A DNA stretch of 39,324 nucleotides from Thermohalobaculum sp050043005 (lineage in GTDB: Bacteria; Pseudomonadota; Alphaproteobacteria; Rhodobacterales; Rhodobacteraceae). Below are positions 8,330-16,374 of this stretch, piece after piece. Position numbers and translations under genes: made by a program. The notes beneath the pieces are model-generated. The model did no database searches, was not told where the DNA came from, and worked only from the letters and a program-made list of their open reading frames with translations. Within the stretch, counting starts at the first letter, position 1. Each line of letters begins with the position of its first letter. Location of the stretch: assembly GCA_050043005.1 (NCBI GenBank), contig JBHJIZ010000168.1, forward strand, positions 1 to 39,324, in the 5' to 3' direction.

Positions 8330-9448
8330 TTACTCGTATTCGGGTGGGCCTTCGGCAGCCAATTCCGGCCAGTCCGACAGCATGGGCAGACCCATCATCG
8401 GCTTGTTGTACCCCTTGTGGCAGGTATTGCACGCCGCCTTCGGAGCATCTTCGTGCATCGGGCCAAGCCGGTTTGCCGGATAGGTATCGCGGAGCGGCAC
8501 AAGATACTCCTGGTTCATTTCCTGAACCATATCGATGCCCTGATAGGCCGTCGCCCACTGGGGGGTGATTTGTGCGCCGTCATAGAATGCCCGCGTGTTG
8601 TGGCAGAACGTGCAGTTCACGCCCAGTGAGTGCGAGAAGTAGTTCATCAGCGAGTACGTCCGCTCGGTGTCTTGGATCGATGCGAGTTCGCCGACATCAG
8701 CGGTACTTCCCGGGACGCGTGGTTCCAGATCGTGCACGTTGATCTGCCCGTCTTCGAGCAACAGCTTCTCAAGCGCGTCATGCGGCAGCGATGTCGAGAC
8801 CGACTGATCGGTGGCGTAATTCTGGACCGCAGCCCAACCGGACGCGGCCTCGAGCTGAGGTGCGATCTTGAACCAGATCCCGCTGGGGACATTCTGCCCA
8901 CGGTGGCAGGTGTAGCAATTCACACCGGTCTCACCGACGTGGCCATCCCAGTTCTCGTTGATGTTGCGGGTCATCTGGATCATCCGGCGAGAGACGATCT
9001 TGGTGTAGACATCGTCGTCGGCCAGGTTCTCCTCGTTATGGCAGTACGCGCAGCCTTGTTCGGGCGAGACCCATTCGGTCATCGCCAGCATCAAACGGGT
9101 GAAGTTGGCATCCGTCAGATCGCCGAGCACCTGGACATTCTCGTAGACGTCCTTGGCCAGGTCTTCCCCGGCCTCCGGGGTATAGGCCTCTTCGGTGTAA
9201 TAGGCCTCGATGCTTTTGTCGGGATCATCCAGTCCGGCGAGGTTCGGCACGCTCATACCTGCGCCGCGCGGACCGGTCTGAAGGCTTTCGGGCTGAGCCC
9301 AATTGTACCAGACGATCAACGCGATCGCCGCGATCCAGGCCGAGAAGCCGACGAGGAACAGGATGATCGGCCCGGTCAGGCTACCCAGCGTGACTGGATT
9401 GTCCTTTTTCCAGCGGTCGTACCAGTCGGGAAGCTTCCAGCGGAACAT
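8330..9448 (-). CDS. pufC: Photosynthetic reaction centre tetraheme cytochrome c subunit
   Basis: The periplasmic electron donor to the oxidised special pair, 372 residues. Four heme-binding CxxCH motifs are visible at residues 133-137 (CAYCH), 178-182 (CYTCH), 279-283 (CTFCH) and 340-344 (CNTCH), with Met residues in helices ahead of them as axial-ligand candidates. One hydrophobic segment at about 27-49 anchors it. No lipobox cysteine is seen there, unlike lipid-anchored relatives, so the N-terminal helix is probably uncleaved. It begins one base after the pufM stop. R. sphaeroides and R. capsulatus lack pufC and have pufX; this gene supports a Roseobacter-type RC. Confidence 0.98.
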   Translation of the reverse strand: MFRWKLPDWYDRWKKDNPVTLGSLTGPIILFLVGFSAWIAAIALIVWYNWAQPESLQTGPRGAGMSVPNLAGLDDPDKSIEAYYTEEAYTPEAGEDLAKDVYENVQVLGDLTDANFTRLMLAMTEWVSPEQGCAYCHNEENLADDDVYTKIVSRRMIQMTRNINENWDGHVGETGVNCYTCHRGQNVPSGIWFKIAPQLEAASGWAAVQNYATDQSVSTSLPHDALEKLLLEDGQINVHDLEPRVPGSTADVGELASIQDTERTYSLMNYFSHSLGVNCTFCHNTRAFYDGAQITPQWATAYQGIDMVQEMNQEYLVPLRDTYPANRLGPMHEDAPKAACNTCHKGYNKPMMGLPMLSDWPELAAEGPPEYE

Positions 9449-9449
9449 A

Positions 9450-10415
9450 TCATTCGCCTCCCTGATAGACGTCGTAGCCGTACTCGCCCGGATGCTCCGG
9501 CGCGAAGTGATGCTCGACCGCCCAGAGATACCAGTTGTCGACCACGGTGCCGGTCAGCAGGATGCCGATGCCACCGGTGATAGGTGGCAGGATCGCGAAC
9601 CAGAAGGCCCAGCGGTGAATGCCCTCCATCGTGGCGTTGAAGCCCATGGTCCAGCGCCAGAAGAGTGCCGCCCGTTCCGAGGCCGTGCCGCGATCGGCGA
9701 TCTGTTCCAGTTCGCGGTCGCCGCCCATGCGGGTGACGGCCAGGATCGTCGCGCCGTGCATTGCGAATAGCAGGGCGGAGCCGTAGAGGAAGACGATCGA
9801 AAGCGCGTGGAACGGGTTGTAGTAGAGGTTGCCGTAGCGGATCGAGAACGCTGTGGTCCAGTCCAGGTGCGGGAAGATGCCGTAGGGAACAGCCTCGCAC
9901 CAGCAACCCATAAGAACGGGGCGGAACAGGCCGAGCACCAGGAAAAGCCAGATGGCGGCCAGGAAGGCCCAGCAGACGTGCTTGCCCATGCCCAGCGCAT
10001 CAGCCCGGAGATAGCTGCGCACCCACCAGCTCATGACCGAGATCAGCAGGAACAGCGAGGCGATGATGTACCAGCCGCCTTCGTCCAGCGGGGGCATCGA
10101 GAGACCATGCTGCGGCCCCGGCGGTTCCAACGCCAGCCAGAAACCCTGTCTCAGGAACTCGCTAATGCTCCAGCCGACCTGAGCCAGCATGTTCAAACCG
10201 ACGATGTTCAGGGCCAGGATGAACGTCACCAACGAGACGATGCCGAGAAAGCCCAGATAGATCGGTCCGATCTGTGCGTTGCCGATCCAGCCAACCCATG
10301 TGTTGAAGAATGGCGGACCAACGCGGTCGGTTTCGGGTTTGCCGGGCCCTGCCATGCCAGCTTCGGGCGGACCCTGAACCTGGACCTGATTGAAGATGTT
10401 GAAGTATTCAGCCAT
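9450..10415 (-). CDS. pufM: Photosynthetic reaction centre subunit M
   Basis: The M subunit of the type-II reaction centre, 321 residues, with five transmembrane helices. Ligand residues align one position later than in R. sphaeroides: His183 (accessory BChl), His203 (special pair), and His220, Glu235 and His267 (non-heme Fe). The motifs GNLYYNPFHALS and GIHRWAFWFA are intact. It lies 11 bp after pufL and just before pufC. No damaging change was seen. Confidence 0.99.
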   Translation of the reverse strand: MAEYFNIFNQVQVQGPPEAGMAGPGKPETDRVGPPFFNTWVGWIGNAQIGPIYLGFLGIVSLVTFILALNIVGLNMLAQVGWSISEFLRQGFWLALEPPGPQHGLSMPPLDEGGWYIIASLFLLISVMSWWVRSYLRADALGMGKHVCWAFLAAIWLFLVLGLFRPVLMGCWCEAVPYGIFPHLDWTTAFSIRYGNLYYNPFHALSIVFLYGSALLFAMHGATILAVTRMGGDRELEQIADRGTASERAALFWRWTMGFNATMEGIHRWAFWFAILPPITGGIGILLTGTVVDNWYLWAVEHHFAPEHPGEYGYDVYQGGE

Positions 10416-10426
10416 GGTTCAGTTCC

Positions 10427-11254
10427 TCAGTCGGCCCAGAACGGAAGATCGAGCCACCAGTTCCACCAGCTCGGCCAGCTTTCGGTCCAGATTGGACCAG
10501 AGATCACGATGCAGACGGCCGACCAGAAGCCGGCGTTCAACGCCAGCAGCAGGCCGACGCGGTGAATGCCCAAAGTGCCGACCGAGTAACCGATGAAGTC
10601 GCGGAAGAAGGTGTCTTCATGATCCGGCGTCTTCATCTCTTCGCCCGCGGCCGGGTTGGCGGCCGACAGGATCAGCGCGCCGTGCAGTGCAAGTGCCAGG
10701 CAGGTGGTGAAGAAGAAGGTCACCGCAATCATGTGCGCGGGATTGTAGTGGAAGTGCAGATACGAGTAGCCGACGTTCGACACCCAGTCGAGGTGGCTGA
10801 AGATCCCGTACGGAAATCCGTGTCCCCAAGCGCCCATCAGCAAGGGGCGAATGACGACGAGCGTGGTGTAGGCGAAGATCGCGACGCCGAATGCGATAGG
10901 GACGTGATACCCCATGCCGAGCTTTCGACAGATCTCAACCTCGCGCAACGCCCAAGAAATGAACGCGCCGTGTGCGCAGATGGTGATGATCTGCCAGAGC
11001 CCGCCATCGGCCAGCGGCGCCAGGCCCAGGCCATATTTCAGGTCAGGCGGCGCGATGTTGATGGTCCAGGGGTTGAACGTGCCTTGCAACGCCGCGCCCC
11101 AGAAAATCAGAATTGTCCCCAGCATTGCGAAGAACACTGTCGTGACGCCGAAGAATCCCACATAGAAGGGACCGACCCAGAAGTCGAACAGGTCACCGCC
11201 GAGCAGTGTTCCACCGCGGACCCGGTATTTTCTTTCAAAGCTCAGCAGCGCCAT
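10427..11254 (-). CDS. pufL: Photosynthetic reaction centre subunit L
   Basis: The L subunit, 275 residues, five membrane helices. It binds half of the special pair, BPhe and the QB quinone. Conserved residues are shifted +1 relative to R. sphaeroides: His154 and His174 (BChl), His191 and His231 (Fe), with Glu213 and Ser224 in the QB proton path. The order pufL-pufM-pufC is uninterrupted. A stable hairpin precedes it (11306-11333), separating it from the more abundant pufBA segment. Confidence 0.99.
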   Translation of the reverse strand: MALLSFERKYRVRGGTLLGGDLFDFWVGPFYVGFFGVTTVFFAMLGTILIFWGAALQGTFNPWTINIAPPDLKYGLGLAPLADGGLWQIITICAHGAFISWALREVEICRKLGMGYHVPIAFGVAIFAYTTLVVIRPLLMGAWGHGFPYGIFSHLDWVSNVGYSYLHFHYNPAHMIAVTFFFTTCLALALHGALILSAANPAAGEEMKTPDHEDTFFRDFIGYSVGTLGIHRVGLLLALNAGFWSAVCIVISGPIWTESWPSWWNWWLDLPFWAD

Positions 11255-11305
11255 GATCCGTTTCCGTCTGCCTGTCCGCTTTCGCGGACCTTTAGGTTAG
11301 AGGGT

Positions 11306-11333
11306 GCTGCGGGCGAAGCATGCCGCCCGCAGC
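11306..11333 (-). other. pufA-pufL intercistronic RNA hairpin
   Basis: A perfect 10-bp stem (GCTGCGGGCG ... CGCCCGCAGC) with an 8-base loop lies 17 bp after the pufA stop, on the coding (minus) strand. In Rhodobacter, hairpins at this place protect the 3' end of the pufBA segment from exonucleases and give the excess of LH1 over RC transcripts. The same role here is inferred from position. There is no T-run, so it is unlikely to be a full terminator. Confidence 0.8.
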
Positions 11334-11350
11334 GATATCTCGACGATCGG

Positions 11351-11533
11351 TCAGCTGCCCTTGGCAGCTTGCTCCGCGGCGTATTCTGCCCCTGCAACCT
11401 CGAACCAGTTGAAGTGGTCCGTGCTGAGCAGGACGAGGTGAATCATCGCTGCCAGCAGGAAGAGGAAGACGCCCTGCGCCACGAACACGCGGCGCGGGTC
11501 GAAGATCAGCCAGATCTTGTAGAACTTGCTCAT
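11351..11533 (-). CDS. pufA: Light-harvesting LH1 alpha chain
   Basis: A 60-residue inner-membrane antenna polypeptide. It has the N-terminal FYKIWLIFDPRR segment, a single membrane helix and the BChl-ligand His32 in AAMIHLVLLS, followed by the C-terminal FNWFE stretch that hydrogen-bonds the pigment. A purine-rich ribosome site (AAGGGGA) lies 8-9 bases before the ATG. It lies 12 bp after pufB, and with it forms the LH1 subunit around the RC. Confidence 0.98.
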   Translation of the reverse strand: MSKFYKIWLIFDPRRVFVAQGVFLFLLAAMIHLVLLSTDHFNWFEVAGAEYAAEQAAKGS

Positions 11534-11545
11534 CGTTCAATCCCC

Positions 11546-11701
11546 TTACGAGTAGAACCAGGGGCGCCAGATGAACACGGCGAGGTGAGCGATGAGCGCA
11601 ACTGCCACGAACAGCCACATCCCGCTCAGGTACACCGCGTGCAATTCCTGGGCCTCTTCGTCGGTGAGGCCTGTAAAAGACAGGCCGCTCGGTTCAGCCA
11701 T
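11546..11701 (-). CDS. pufB: Light-harvesting LH1 beta chain
   Basis: A 51-residue antenna beta polypeptide. The signature GLTDEEAQELHAVYLSGMW is followed by one membrane helix with the BChl-ligand His39 (ALIAHLAVFIWRPW). His21 is the other conserved beta-chain histidine. The frame extends 17 codons further, but the ATG at 11701 has a strong CGGAGG ribosome site and starts at the family's normal position. A hairpin lies upstream, between pufQ and pufB. Confidence 0.98.
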   Translation of the reverse strand: MAEPSGLSFTGLTDEEAQELHAVYLSGMWLFVAVALIAHLAVFIWRPWFYS

Positions 11702-11776
11702 GTTATCCTCCGGATCGCTTGACTGATGCCGTGCCAGCGCACGGCGACACACCGGACAGAAGGTCGTCCATCCGGC

Positions 11777-11805
11777 GATCTTCCCGCCCGAAGGCGGGAA
11801 AGATC
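11777..11805 (-). other. pufQ-pufB intercistronic RNA hairpin
   Basis: A strong stem-loop (TTCCCGCC, loop CGAA, GGCGGGAA) extended by GATC/GATC flanks with one bulged A. It follows the pufQ stop by about 14 bp. In Rhodobacter the pufQ-pufB junction carries RNA-processing structures that detach stable pufBA mRNA; here this is inferred from position and stem strength. The rest of the gap, 11702-11776, holds the pufB ribosome site. Confidence 0.75.
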
Positions 11806-11818
11806 TGGTTGAAAGGGA

Positions 11819-12043
11819 TCACGCCGAGAAGATCAGCGGCGTGATGACCGAAGCCTGGTGCCAGGCACGGCCAATGAACCCTTTGCCCGCAACCTCTTCA
11901 TCATCGGGCCGTGCAAGGCCGAGCGCCCAGGAAACGAAGCACCAGGGCAGCGAGATGAGAAAGATGATCGCGAAATACAGCTTGTATTCGATGCCAGGGT
12001 TTCGGCCGCTGTGGCTCACCTGGTTTGTCGTGAAGTCGGTCAT
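11819..12043 (-). CDS. pufQ: PufQ, bacteriochlorophyll-related cytochrome subunit-like protein
   Basis: A 74-residue protein with one hydrophobic helix (YKLYFAIIFLISLPWCFVSW) and the C-terminal stretch ARPDDEEVAGKGFIGRAWHQA typical of PufQ. In Rhodobacter, PufQ is required for normal bacteriochlorophyll levels and may carry or channel tetrapyrrole intermediates; the mechanism is unsettled. Its ATG overlaps the bchZ stop (ATGA), coupling pigment synthesis to the puf genes. Confidence 0.95.
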   Translation of the reverse strand: MTDFTTNQVSHSGRNPGIEYKLYFAIIFLISLPWCFVSWALGLARPDDEEVAGKGFIGRAWHQASVITPLIFSA

Positions 12044-13527
12044 GTGACTCTCCCTTCCGTGTGTGTCTGTGATTGTCTCTCGCCTGACGGACGCAGGCGT
12101 TCGATGAGGGCACTGTCGACGCGCTCGGCGCCGTCTTCGTGGGCAATCCGCTCGGCTTCATCACGCAGTGATTTGGCGGCGGAAATTCGCGTCAAGACAG
12201 GATGCTGAGAGACGATCTGATCCAGGATCAATTGTGCATCCGGATCCCAGGGCATGGCGCGGGTCAGGCGCGTCGGCGTCGCCTCGGCCGCGTCCATCGC
12301 TGCCCCCATCGGCAGGATGTGGAACAGCGCGTCGAACAGGCCGTTGCAGACCTCCTGCAACAGATAGGTCGCTCCGGCATACCCCATGAACGGTGTGCCC
12401 GTGGCACGCCGGATTGCAGCACCCGGGAAGCTGGCGGGTATGAATGCGGGCTTCGGGCCGTGGCCGCCCTGCATCTCGGCCAGGTACATCTTTTCGTTGA
12501 TCGATCCCATCAGCAGCAGCGGGCGCTTTTCGTGGATCAGGGCGCGGACCTCGTCGTTATCGGTCTTTCCCCCGGCCTTGCGCGGGATGGCGAATGCACA
12601 GGGCAGGCCGAGATCCTCTTCGAGGAACAACCGAATGCCGCGTGTGTAGGTCTCGTTTGCGACGATGCCGAAGCTTGCAGTCGCGAAGAAGTCCTGCGTG
12701 ACCGAGCGCCAGAGGTCCCAGACCGGCTTGATGGTCGAATGCTTCTCGCGCTGGATAAAGGGCTCGGGGTCGAGCTCGAGCATCGCGCCGAGCGTGCGAA
12801 GAAAGTTGGTTGTCGACTCGATACCGACCGGGGCTTGCAGGTAGGGTTTGCCAAGTACCGCGGCCAGGCCGCGGCCGAACTCGCGATACATCACGATGTT
12901 GGCGTCGGCGTTCACGAGGTTGCGCATCTCGGCCACGTGGGCGCCCAGCGGCATCACCATGTTGACCTCGGCGCCGATGCCTTCGACCAAGCGACGGAGC
13001 TCGGCGAGATCCGACGGCATGTTGAAAGTGCCGTACATCGGGCCAAGGATGTTCACGCGGGGTTTGCCGCCCGGTGCGCGCTTGTCCGAGGGCATCCTGC
13101 CCTTGGTCATCCCGTACTCGGTGAAGATCCAGGTCATAGCCCGGTCGGCGGCCTGCCACTGGTCTTCGTCGATGGTGCGCGGAAGGAAGCGCTGGATGTT
13201 GGTGCCTTGAGGCGTGACGCCACCGCCTATCATCTCGGCGATGCTCCCAGTCACAACGACCGCGGGCAGGGCCGGGTCCAGCGTTTTCCAGGCACGCTTC
13301 ATGGCGCCCTCGGTTCCGTCACGGCCGAGTTCTTCCTCGCCAAGTCCCGTCACGACGATGGGCAACTCGTGCGGGGGCAGGGCGTCTGTGTAGTGCAGAA
13401 CGGACGTGACCGGCAGGTTCTCACAACCCACCGGGCCGTCGATGACCACTTGCAGGCCCTTGCCGGCGCAGAACGCATAGACCGCGCCCCAGTAACCGCC
13501 AGCCCTGTCGTGGTCCTGGATCAGCAT
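12040..13527 (-). CDS. bchZ: Chlorophyllide a reductase subunit Z
   Basis: A catalytic subunit of chlorophyllide a oxidoreductase (COR), the nitrogenase-like enzyme that reduces ring B of chlorophyllide a (C7-C8), forming the bacteriochlorin ring. It is 495 residues, of normal length. The N-terminal stretch DGPVGCENLPVTSVLHYTDALPP contains a conserved cluster-region cysteine (about Cys35), and ILGPMYGTFNMPSDL is typical of BchZ. It abuts bchY (shared base 13527) and overlaps pufQ. In Rhodobacter, puf promoter elements lie within this gene; none was pinpointed here. Confidence 0.97.
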   Translation of the reverse strand: MLIQDHDRAGGYWGAVYAFCAGKGLQVVIDGPVGCENLPVTSVLHYTDALPPHELPIVVTGLGEEELGRDGTEGAMKRAWKTLDPALPAVVVTGSIAEMIGGGVTPQGTNIQRFLPRTIDEDQWQAADRAMTWIFTEYGMTKGRMPSDKRAPGGKPRVNILGPMYGTFNMPSDLAELRRLVEGIGAEVNMVMPLGAHVAEMRNLVNADANIVMYREFGRGLAAVLGKPYLQAPVGIESTTNFLRTLGAMLELDPEPFIQREKHSTIKPVWDLWRSVTQDFFATASFGIVANETYTRGIRLFLEEDLGLPCAFAIPRKAGGKTDNDEVRALIHEKRPLLLMGSINEKMYLAEMQGGHGPKPAFIPASFPGAAIRRATGTPFMGYAGATYLLQEVCNGLFDALFHILPMGAAMDAAEATPTRLTRAMPWDPDAQLILDQIVSQHPVLTRISAAKSLRDEAERIAHEDGAERVDSALIERLRPSGERQSQTHTEGRVT

Positions 13528-15056
13528 CAGATCATCTCCGCCGCTTTGGCGGCGCGCGCCTTCTTGTCGAGCTTCTTCTGGTGCAGGGCCCGGAAATCGG
13601 GGCGCAGGTTCGGATCGCCTTCCCAGACACCGGCGGTATCGCCCTGGCCGACATCCTCGAAGAACGACTTCATCCGTGCCATGCGGTCCTTGTTGCCCAT
13701 GGCCGCGTTGACGACTTCCTGAAGCGAGCCGGCACCTGCGGGTCCCATCAACGGGCGGGCGGAGATCAGATTGGTGAAGTAGAGGCTGGGAATGCCCAGT
13801 TCCTTGCCCTTCTGGACAACGGGTGGCGTGCCAACCGCGAGATCGGGTTTGATGGCTTCTATCGCTGCAAGGTCATCTTCCAGTGAGGCGCGATACTTGA
13901 TTGTGACGCCCTGTGCTTCGAGCCATTCGGCATCGATGTGGGACTGCGGTGTCTTCGGACAGGCGGTGCCGACGTAGGGCACGTCCGCGCCAGATTCGAT
14001 CAGCAGCCGCGCGACGAGGAGTTCGGAACCTTCGTATCCAGACAGCGTGATTGTGCCATCGATCCGCGCTCCGGCGAGCGCGCCCTTAATCGCAGGCAGG
14101 AATGCGTTCTGGGCCCCGGCGATCTTGTCGGCGGCGATGCCAAATGTGTCTCCGATCGCGGCAAGCCAAGCTGCCGTGCCGTCATGGCCTACAGGACCAG
14201 AGCCCAGAATGGGCCGCCCGGCGGCTTCGAACTCGCGGATCGAGGCTGTGTAGAAAGGATGGATCGCGGCGACTGCTCCACCGTCGAGAGCTGCATAAAG
14301 CTCGCGCCACTCACGGCAGGGCACGACTGGACCTGCACCGAGGCCCATAGGAGCCAGCATCGCGCCGATCATCACCGGATCCGCCGGGAACATCTCGCCG
14401 AGCAGGGTAACGGTTGGTCGGCCATCACGGCCTGCGGCAGGCGCCTGCACCGGACCAGCCTCGATCTCTTGCCGCGCATAGTTCAGCATGGCTCCGGCCA
14501 GCACGTCCTTTGCCTCGGCATGGGTCGGGACGCCGAAACCCGGTACGTCGATGCCGACGATGCGAACCCCGTTGATCTGATCGGGCAGCAGGCGCAGTGG
14601 AACGCCTGATGCCGTCGGGACGCAGAGGTTTGTGACAATTATGGCGTCGTAACGCTCGGGGTCGGCCATCTGGTGGACCGAGTCCCGGATGTCTTCGAAC
14701 AGCTTTCCGGTGACCAGGGTTTCGGAATTGAACGGTACATAGCCGACCGAGCGCCGTGCGCCGTAAAAGTGGCTGACGAAGGTCAGGCCGTAGACACAGC
14801 AGGCCGACCCCGAAAGGACGGTCGCCACGCGGCGCATTCTGAGCCCGACGCGCAACGACCCGAAAGCCGGGCACATTGACTGAGGCTTGTCGTGCGGTCC
14901 TTGTGGGTAGTCCTTGGCGAACTGATCGAGGATCTCGGACTTGCCTGCCGCGCGCGCCGCTGCTTCCATCCGGTCGGCACCGGCGTGGCAACCGAGCCCA
15001 TCCTGAAGATCGGGCGCATCGGCTTGGGGCCGCGTATGTCCAAGATCGTCGGTCAC
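13527..15056 (-). CDS. bchY: Chlorophyllide a reductase subunit Y
   Basis: The partner catalytic subunit of COR, 509 residues. The conserved stretches QSMCPAFGSLRVGLRMRR, SGSACCVYGLTF and VTNLCVPTASG supply cysteines for the interface Fe-S cluster with BchZ. The body (GYEGSELLVARLLIESGADVP and following) matches the nitrogenase-like fold. The start is GTG at 15056 and overlaps the stop of a 52-codon ORF (GTGA), showing translational coupling to that ORF rather than directly to bchX. Confidence 0.97.
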   Translation of the reverse strand: MTDDLGHTRPQADAPDLQDGLGCHAGADRMEAAARAAGKSEILDQFAKDYPQGPHDKPQSMCPAFGSLRVGLRMRRVATVLSGSACCVYGLTFVSHFYGARRSVGYVPFNSETLVTGKLFEDIRDSVHQMADPERYDAIIVTNLCVPTASGVPLRLLPDQINGVRIVGIDVPGFGVPTHAEAKDVLAGAMLNYARQEIEAGPVQAPAAGRDGRPTVTLLGEMFPADPVMIGAMLAPMGLGAGPVVPCREWRELYAALDGGAVAAIHPFYTASIREFEAAGRPILGSGPVGHDGTAAWLAAIGDTFGIAADKIAGAQNAFLPAIKGALAGARIDGTITLSGYEGSELLVARLLIESGADVPYVGTACPKTPQSHIDAEWLEAQGVTIKYRASLEDDLAAIEAIKPDLAVGTPPVVQKGKELGIPSLYFTNLISARPLMGPAGAGSLQEVVNAAMGNKDRMARMKSFFEDVGQGDTAGVWEGDPNLRPDFRALHQKKLDKKARAAKAAEMI

Positions 15057-15211
15057 TCAGCTGCCATCCGAGCCATGTGCGGGCAGCGTGGCGCTGGTGT
15101 CGCGTCGACGAATCCTCGCGCAAGAGGTGACAGTGTTTCTGTCGCGGCGATTTCGCCGGACAGTTCGGCCAAAGCCATGTCGAGCCGTGCTAGTGCATCA
15201 AGATCAAGCAT
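15053..15211 (-). CDS. Tiny ORF between bchX and bchY (second of two)
   Basis: A 52-codon frame starting MLDLDALARLDMALAELSG and ending in an Arg/Pro/Cys-containing tail. It overlaps the preceding tiny ORF by 8 bp (ATGCTTGA) and the bchY GTG start by 4 bp, so all frames are stitched without a gap. The N-terminal half is a plausible acidic amphipathic helix. I do not recognise a family. It may be a real small COR accessory protein, or a leader read only for coupling; a spurious frame is possible. Confidence 0.45.
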   Translation of the reverse strand: MLDLDALARLDMALAELSGEIAATETLSPLARGFVDATPAPRCPHMARMAAE

Positions 15212-15371
15212 CGTCGTCCTCCGGTTCACCCCAGGCGCGTGCGGCAAGTGCTTCGGTCCGAGAGAGACGGCCCTTTGCCGGTTGCAGGCCCTCATCGCTG
15301 ATCACATCAAGATCGCCGTCTCCACGGCGCTGTTTGCTGCCGGTCAGTCTGCGGATATCTGCCTCATGCAT
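15204..15371 (-). CDS. Tiny ORF between bchX and bchY (first of two)
   Basis: A 55-codon frame (MHEADIRRLTGSKQRRGDGD... ending EPEDDDA) that starts 8 bp inside the end of bchX and overlaps the next tiny ORF by 8 bp. It is basic in the first half and strongly acidic at the end, with a stretch LSRTEALAARAWGEP. An ATG two codons upstream is also possible. No family was recognised. Without these two frames there would be a 307-bp hole in an otherwise tight operon, which is why coding is considered plausible. Confidence 0.45.
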   Translation of the reverse strand: MHEADIRRLTGSKQRRGDGDLDVISDEGLQPAKGRLSRTEALAARAWGEPEDDDA

Positions 15372-16374
15372 CGTCATAGATGACCTCGAGGCTGATCTTC
15401 GGCGCCGCATACTTCCCGCGCATGTCTGCGTCTGTCGCAGGCTCAAGCACAAAGTCGGCACCCGTTTCTTTGCCGTCGAACAGGCCCAATAGACCATCCT
15501 GCGTCAGGGGTTCGGGATGGCCCGGGGGTGCGCCAGCGACCGCCTCGGCCAATTCGGCGAAAAGAGCGCCCCATTGGGTCTCGTCCGTGCCCACGATCTG
15601 ATAGTTCGCAGATTTCTTGCGCAAATCGTCGTCCTGCGGGATCGAGGCGAGGACCGGGATGTCGACGGCCTTGGCAAAGGCCTGAGCTTCGCCCGAGCCG
15701 TCATCCTTGTTGATCACCAATCCCGCTACGCCGACATTGCCGCCGAGCTTGCGGAAGTACTGGACCGCCGAGCAGACATTGTTGGCGACATACAGTGATT
15801 GCAGATCGTTCGAGCCGACCACGATCACCTTCTGCGCCATGTCGCGCGCGATCGGTAGGCCGAAGCCGCCGCAGACAACGTCTCCCAGGAAGTCGAGCAG
15901 GACATAGTCGAAATCCCAGTCATGGAAGCCGAGTTTTTCGAGCAACTCAAAGCCGTGGATGATGCCGCGGCCGCCGCAGCCGCGTCCGACTTCCGGACCA
16001 CCAAGCTCCATCGCGAAGACGCCGTTGCGTTTGAAGCAGACATCGCCAATCTGGACTTCCTCGCCTGCGAGTTTCTTCTTCGTCGAGGTTTCGATAATTG
16101 TCGGGCAGGCCTTGCCGCCGAACAGCAGGCTGGTCGTGTCCGACTTGGGATCGCAGCCGATCAGCAGAACGCGCTTGCCTTGCTCGGCCATCATGTGGCT
16201 GAGGTTTGCCAGCGTGAACGACTTGCCAATGCCGCCCTTGCCATAGATCGCGATGATCTGGGTTTCCTTGGTGACGTCCGTTGCAACGGGATCCGGCTCG
16301 ATCGCGGCCTCGGCCTTCAGCCGGGCATAACCGTCTTCGGTGATAATCGGTGCGTCAGCGCCATCGGGTGTCAT
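15364..16374 (-). CDS. bchX: Chlorophyllide a reductase iron protein subunit X
   Basis: The ATP-dependent electron-donating iron protein of COR, a NifH/BchL homologue, 336 residues. Walker A is intact: GKGGIGKS at 45-52 with Lys51 encoded by AAG. The cluster ligands are Cys133 (RGCGGRG) and Cys168 (DVVCGGF), which coordinate a 4Fe-4S cluster between two subunits. The ATG at 16374 overlaps the bchC stop; the frame is open upstream but that part is bchC in another frame. It gives a useful internal control for the interrupted bchL at the right edge. Confidence 0.98.
   Translation of the reverse strand: MTPDGADAPIITEDGYARLKAEAAIEPDPVATDVTKETQIIAIYGKGGIGKSFTLANLSHMMAEQGKRVLLIGCDPKSDTTSLLFGGKACPTIIETSTKKKLAGEEVQIGDVCFKRNGVFAMELGGPEVGRGCGGRGIIHGFELLEKLGFHDWDFDYVLLDFLGDVVCGGFGLPIARDMAQKVIVVGSNDLQSLYVANNVCSAVQYFRKLGGNVGVAGLVINKDDGSGEAQAFAKAVDIPVLASIPQDDDLRKKSANYQIVGTDETQWGALFAELAEAVAGAPPGHPEPLTQDGLLGLFDGKETGADFVLEPATDADMRGKYAAPKISLEVIYDDA

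Noticed and set aside
8630..11722. Long plus-strand open frames at 8630-9580, 9807-10565 and 10562-11722
   Set aside because: They lie antisense to pufC, pufM, pufL and pufBA, whose protein sequences carry all cofactor ligands. Composition is Arg/Glu/Gln-rich as expected of shadows.
12202..13722. 506-codon plus-strand open frame
   Set aside because: It is antisense to bchZ and the start of bchY, both unmistakable. GC-rich codon bias keeps the opposite strand open; the translation has no recognisable domain.
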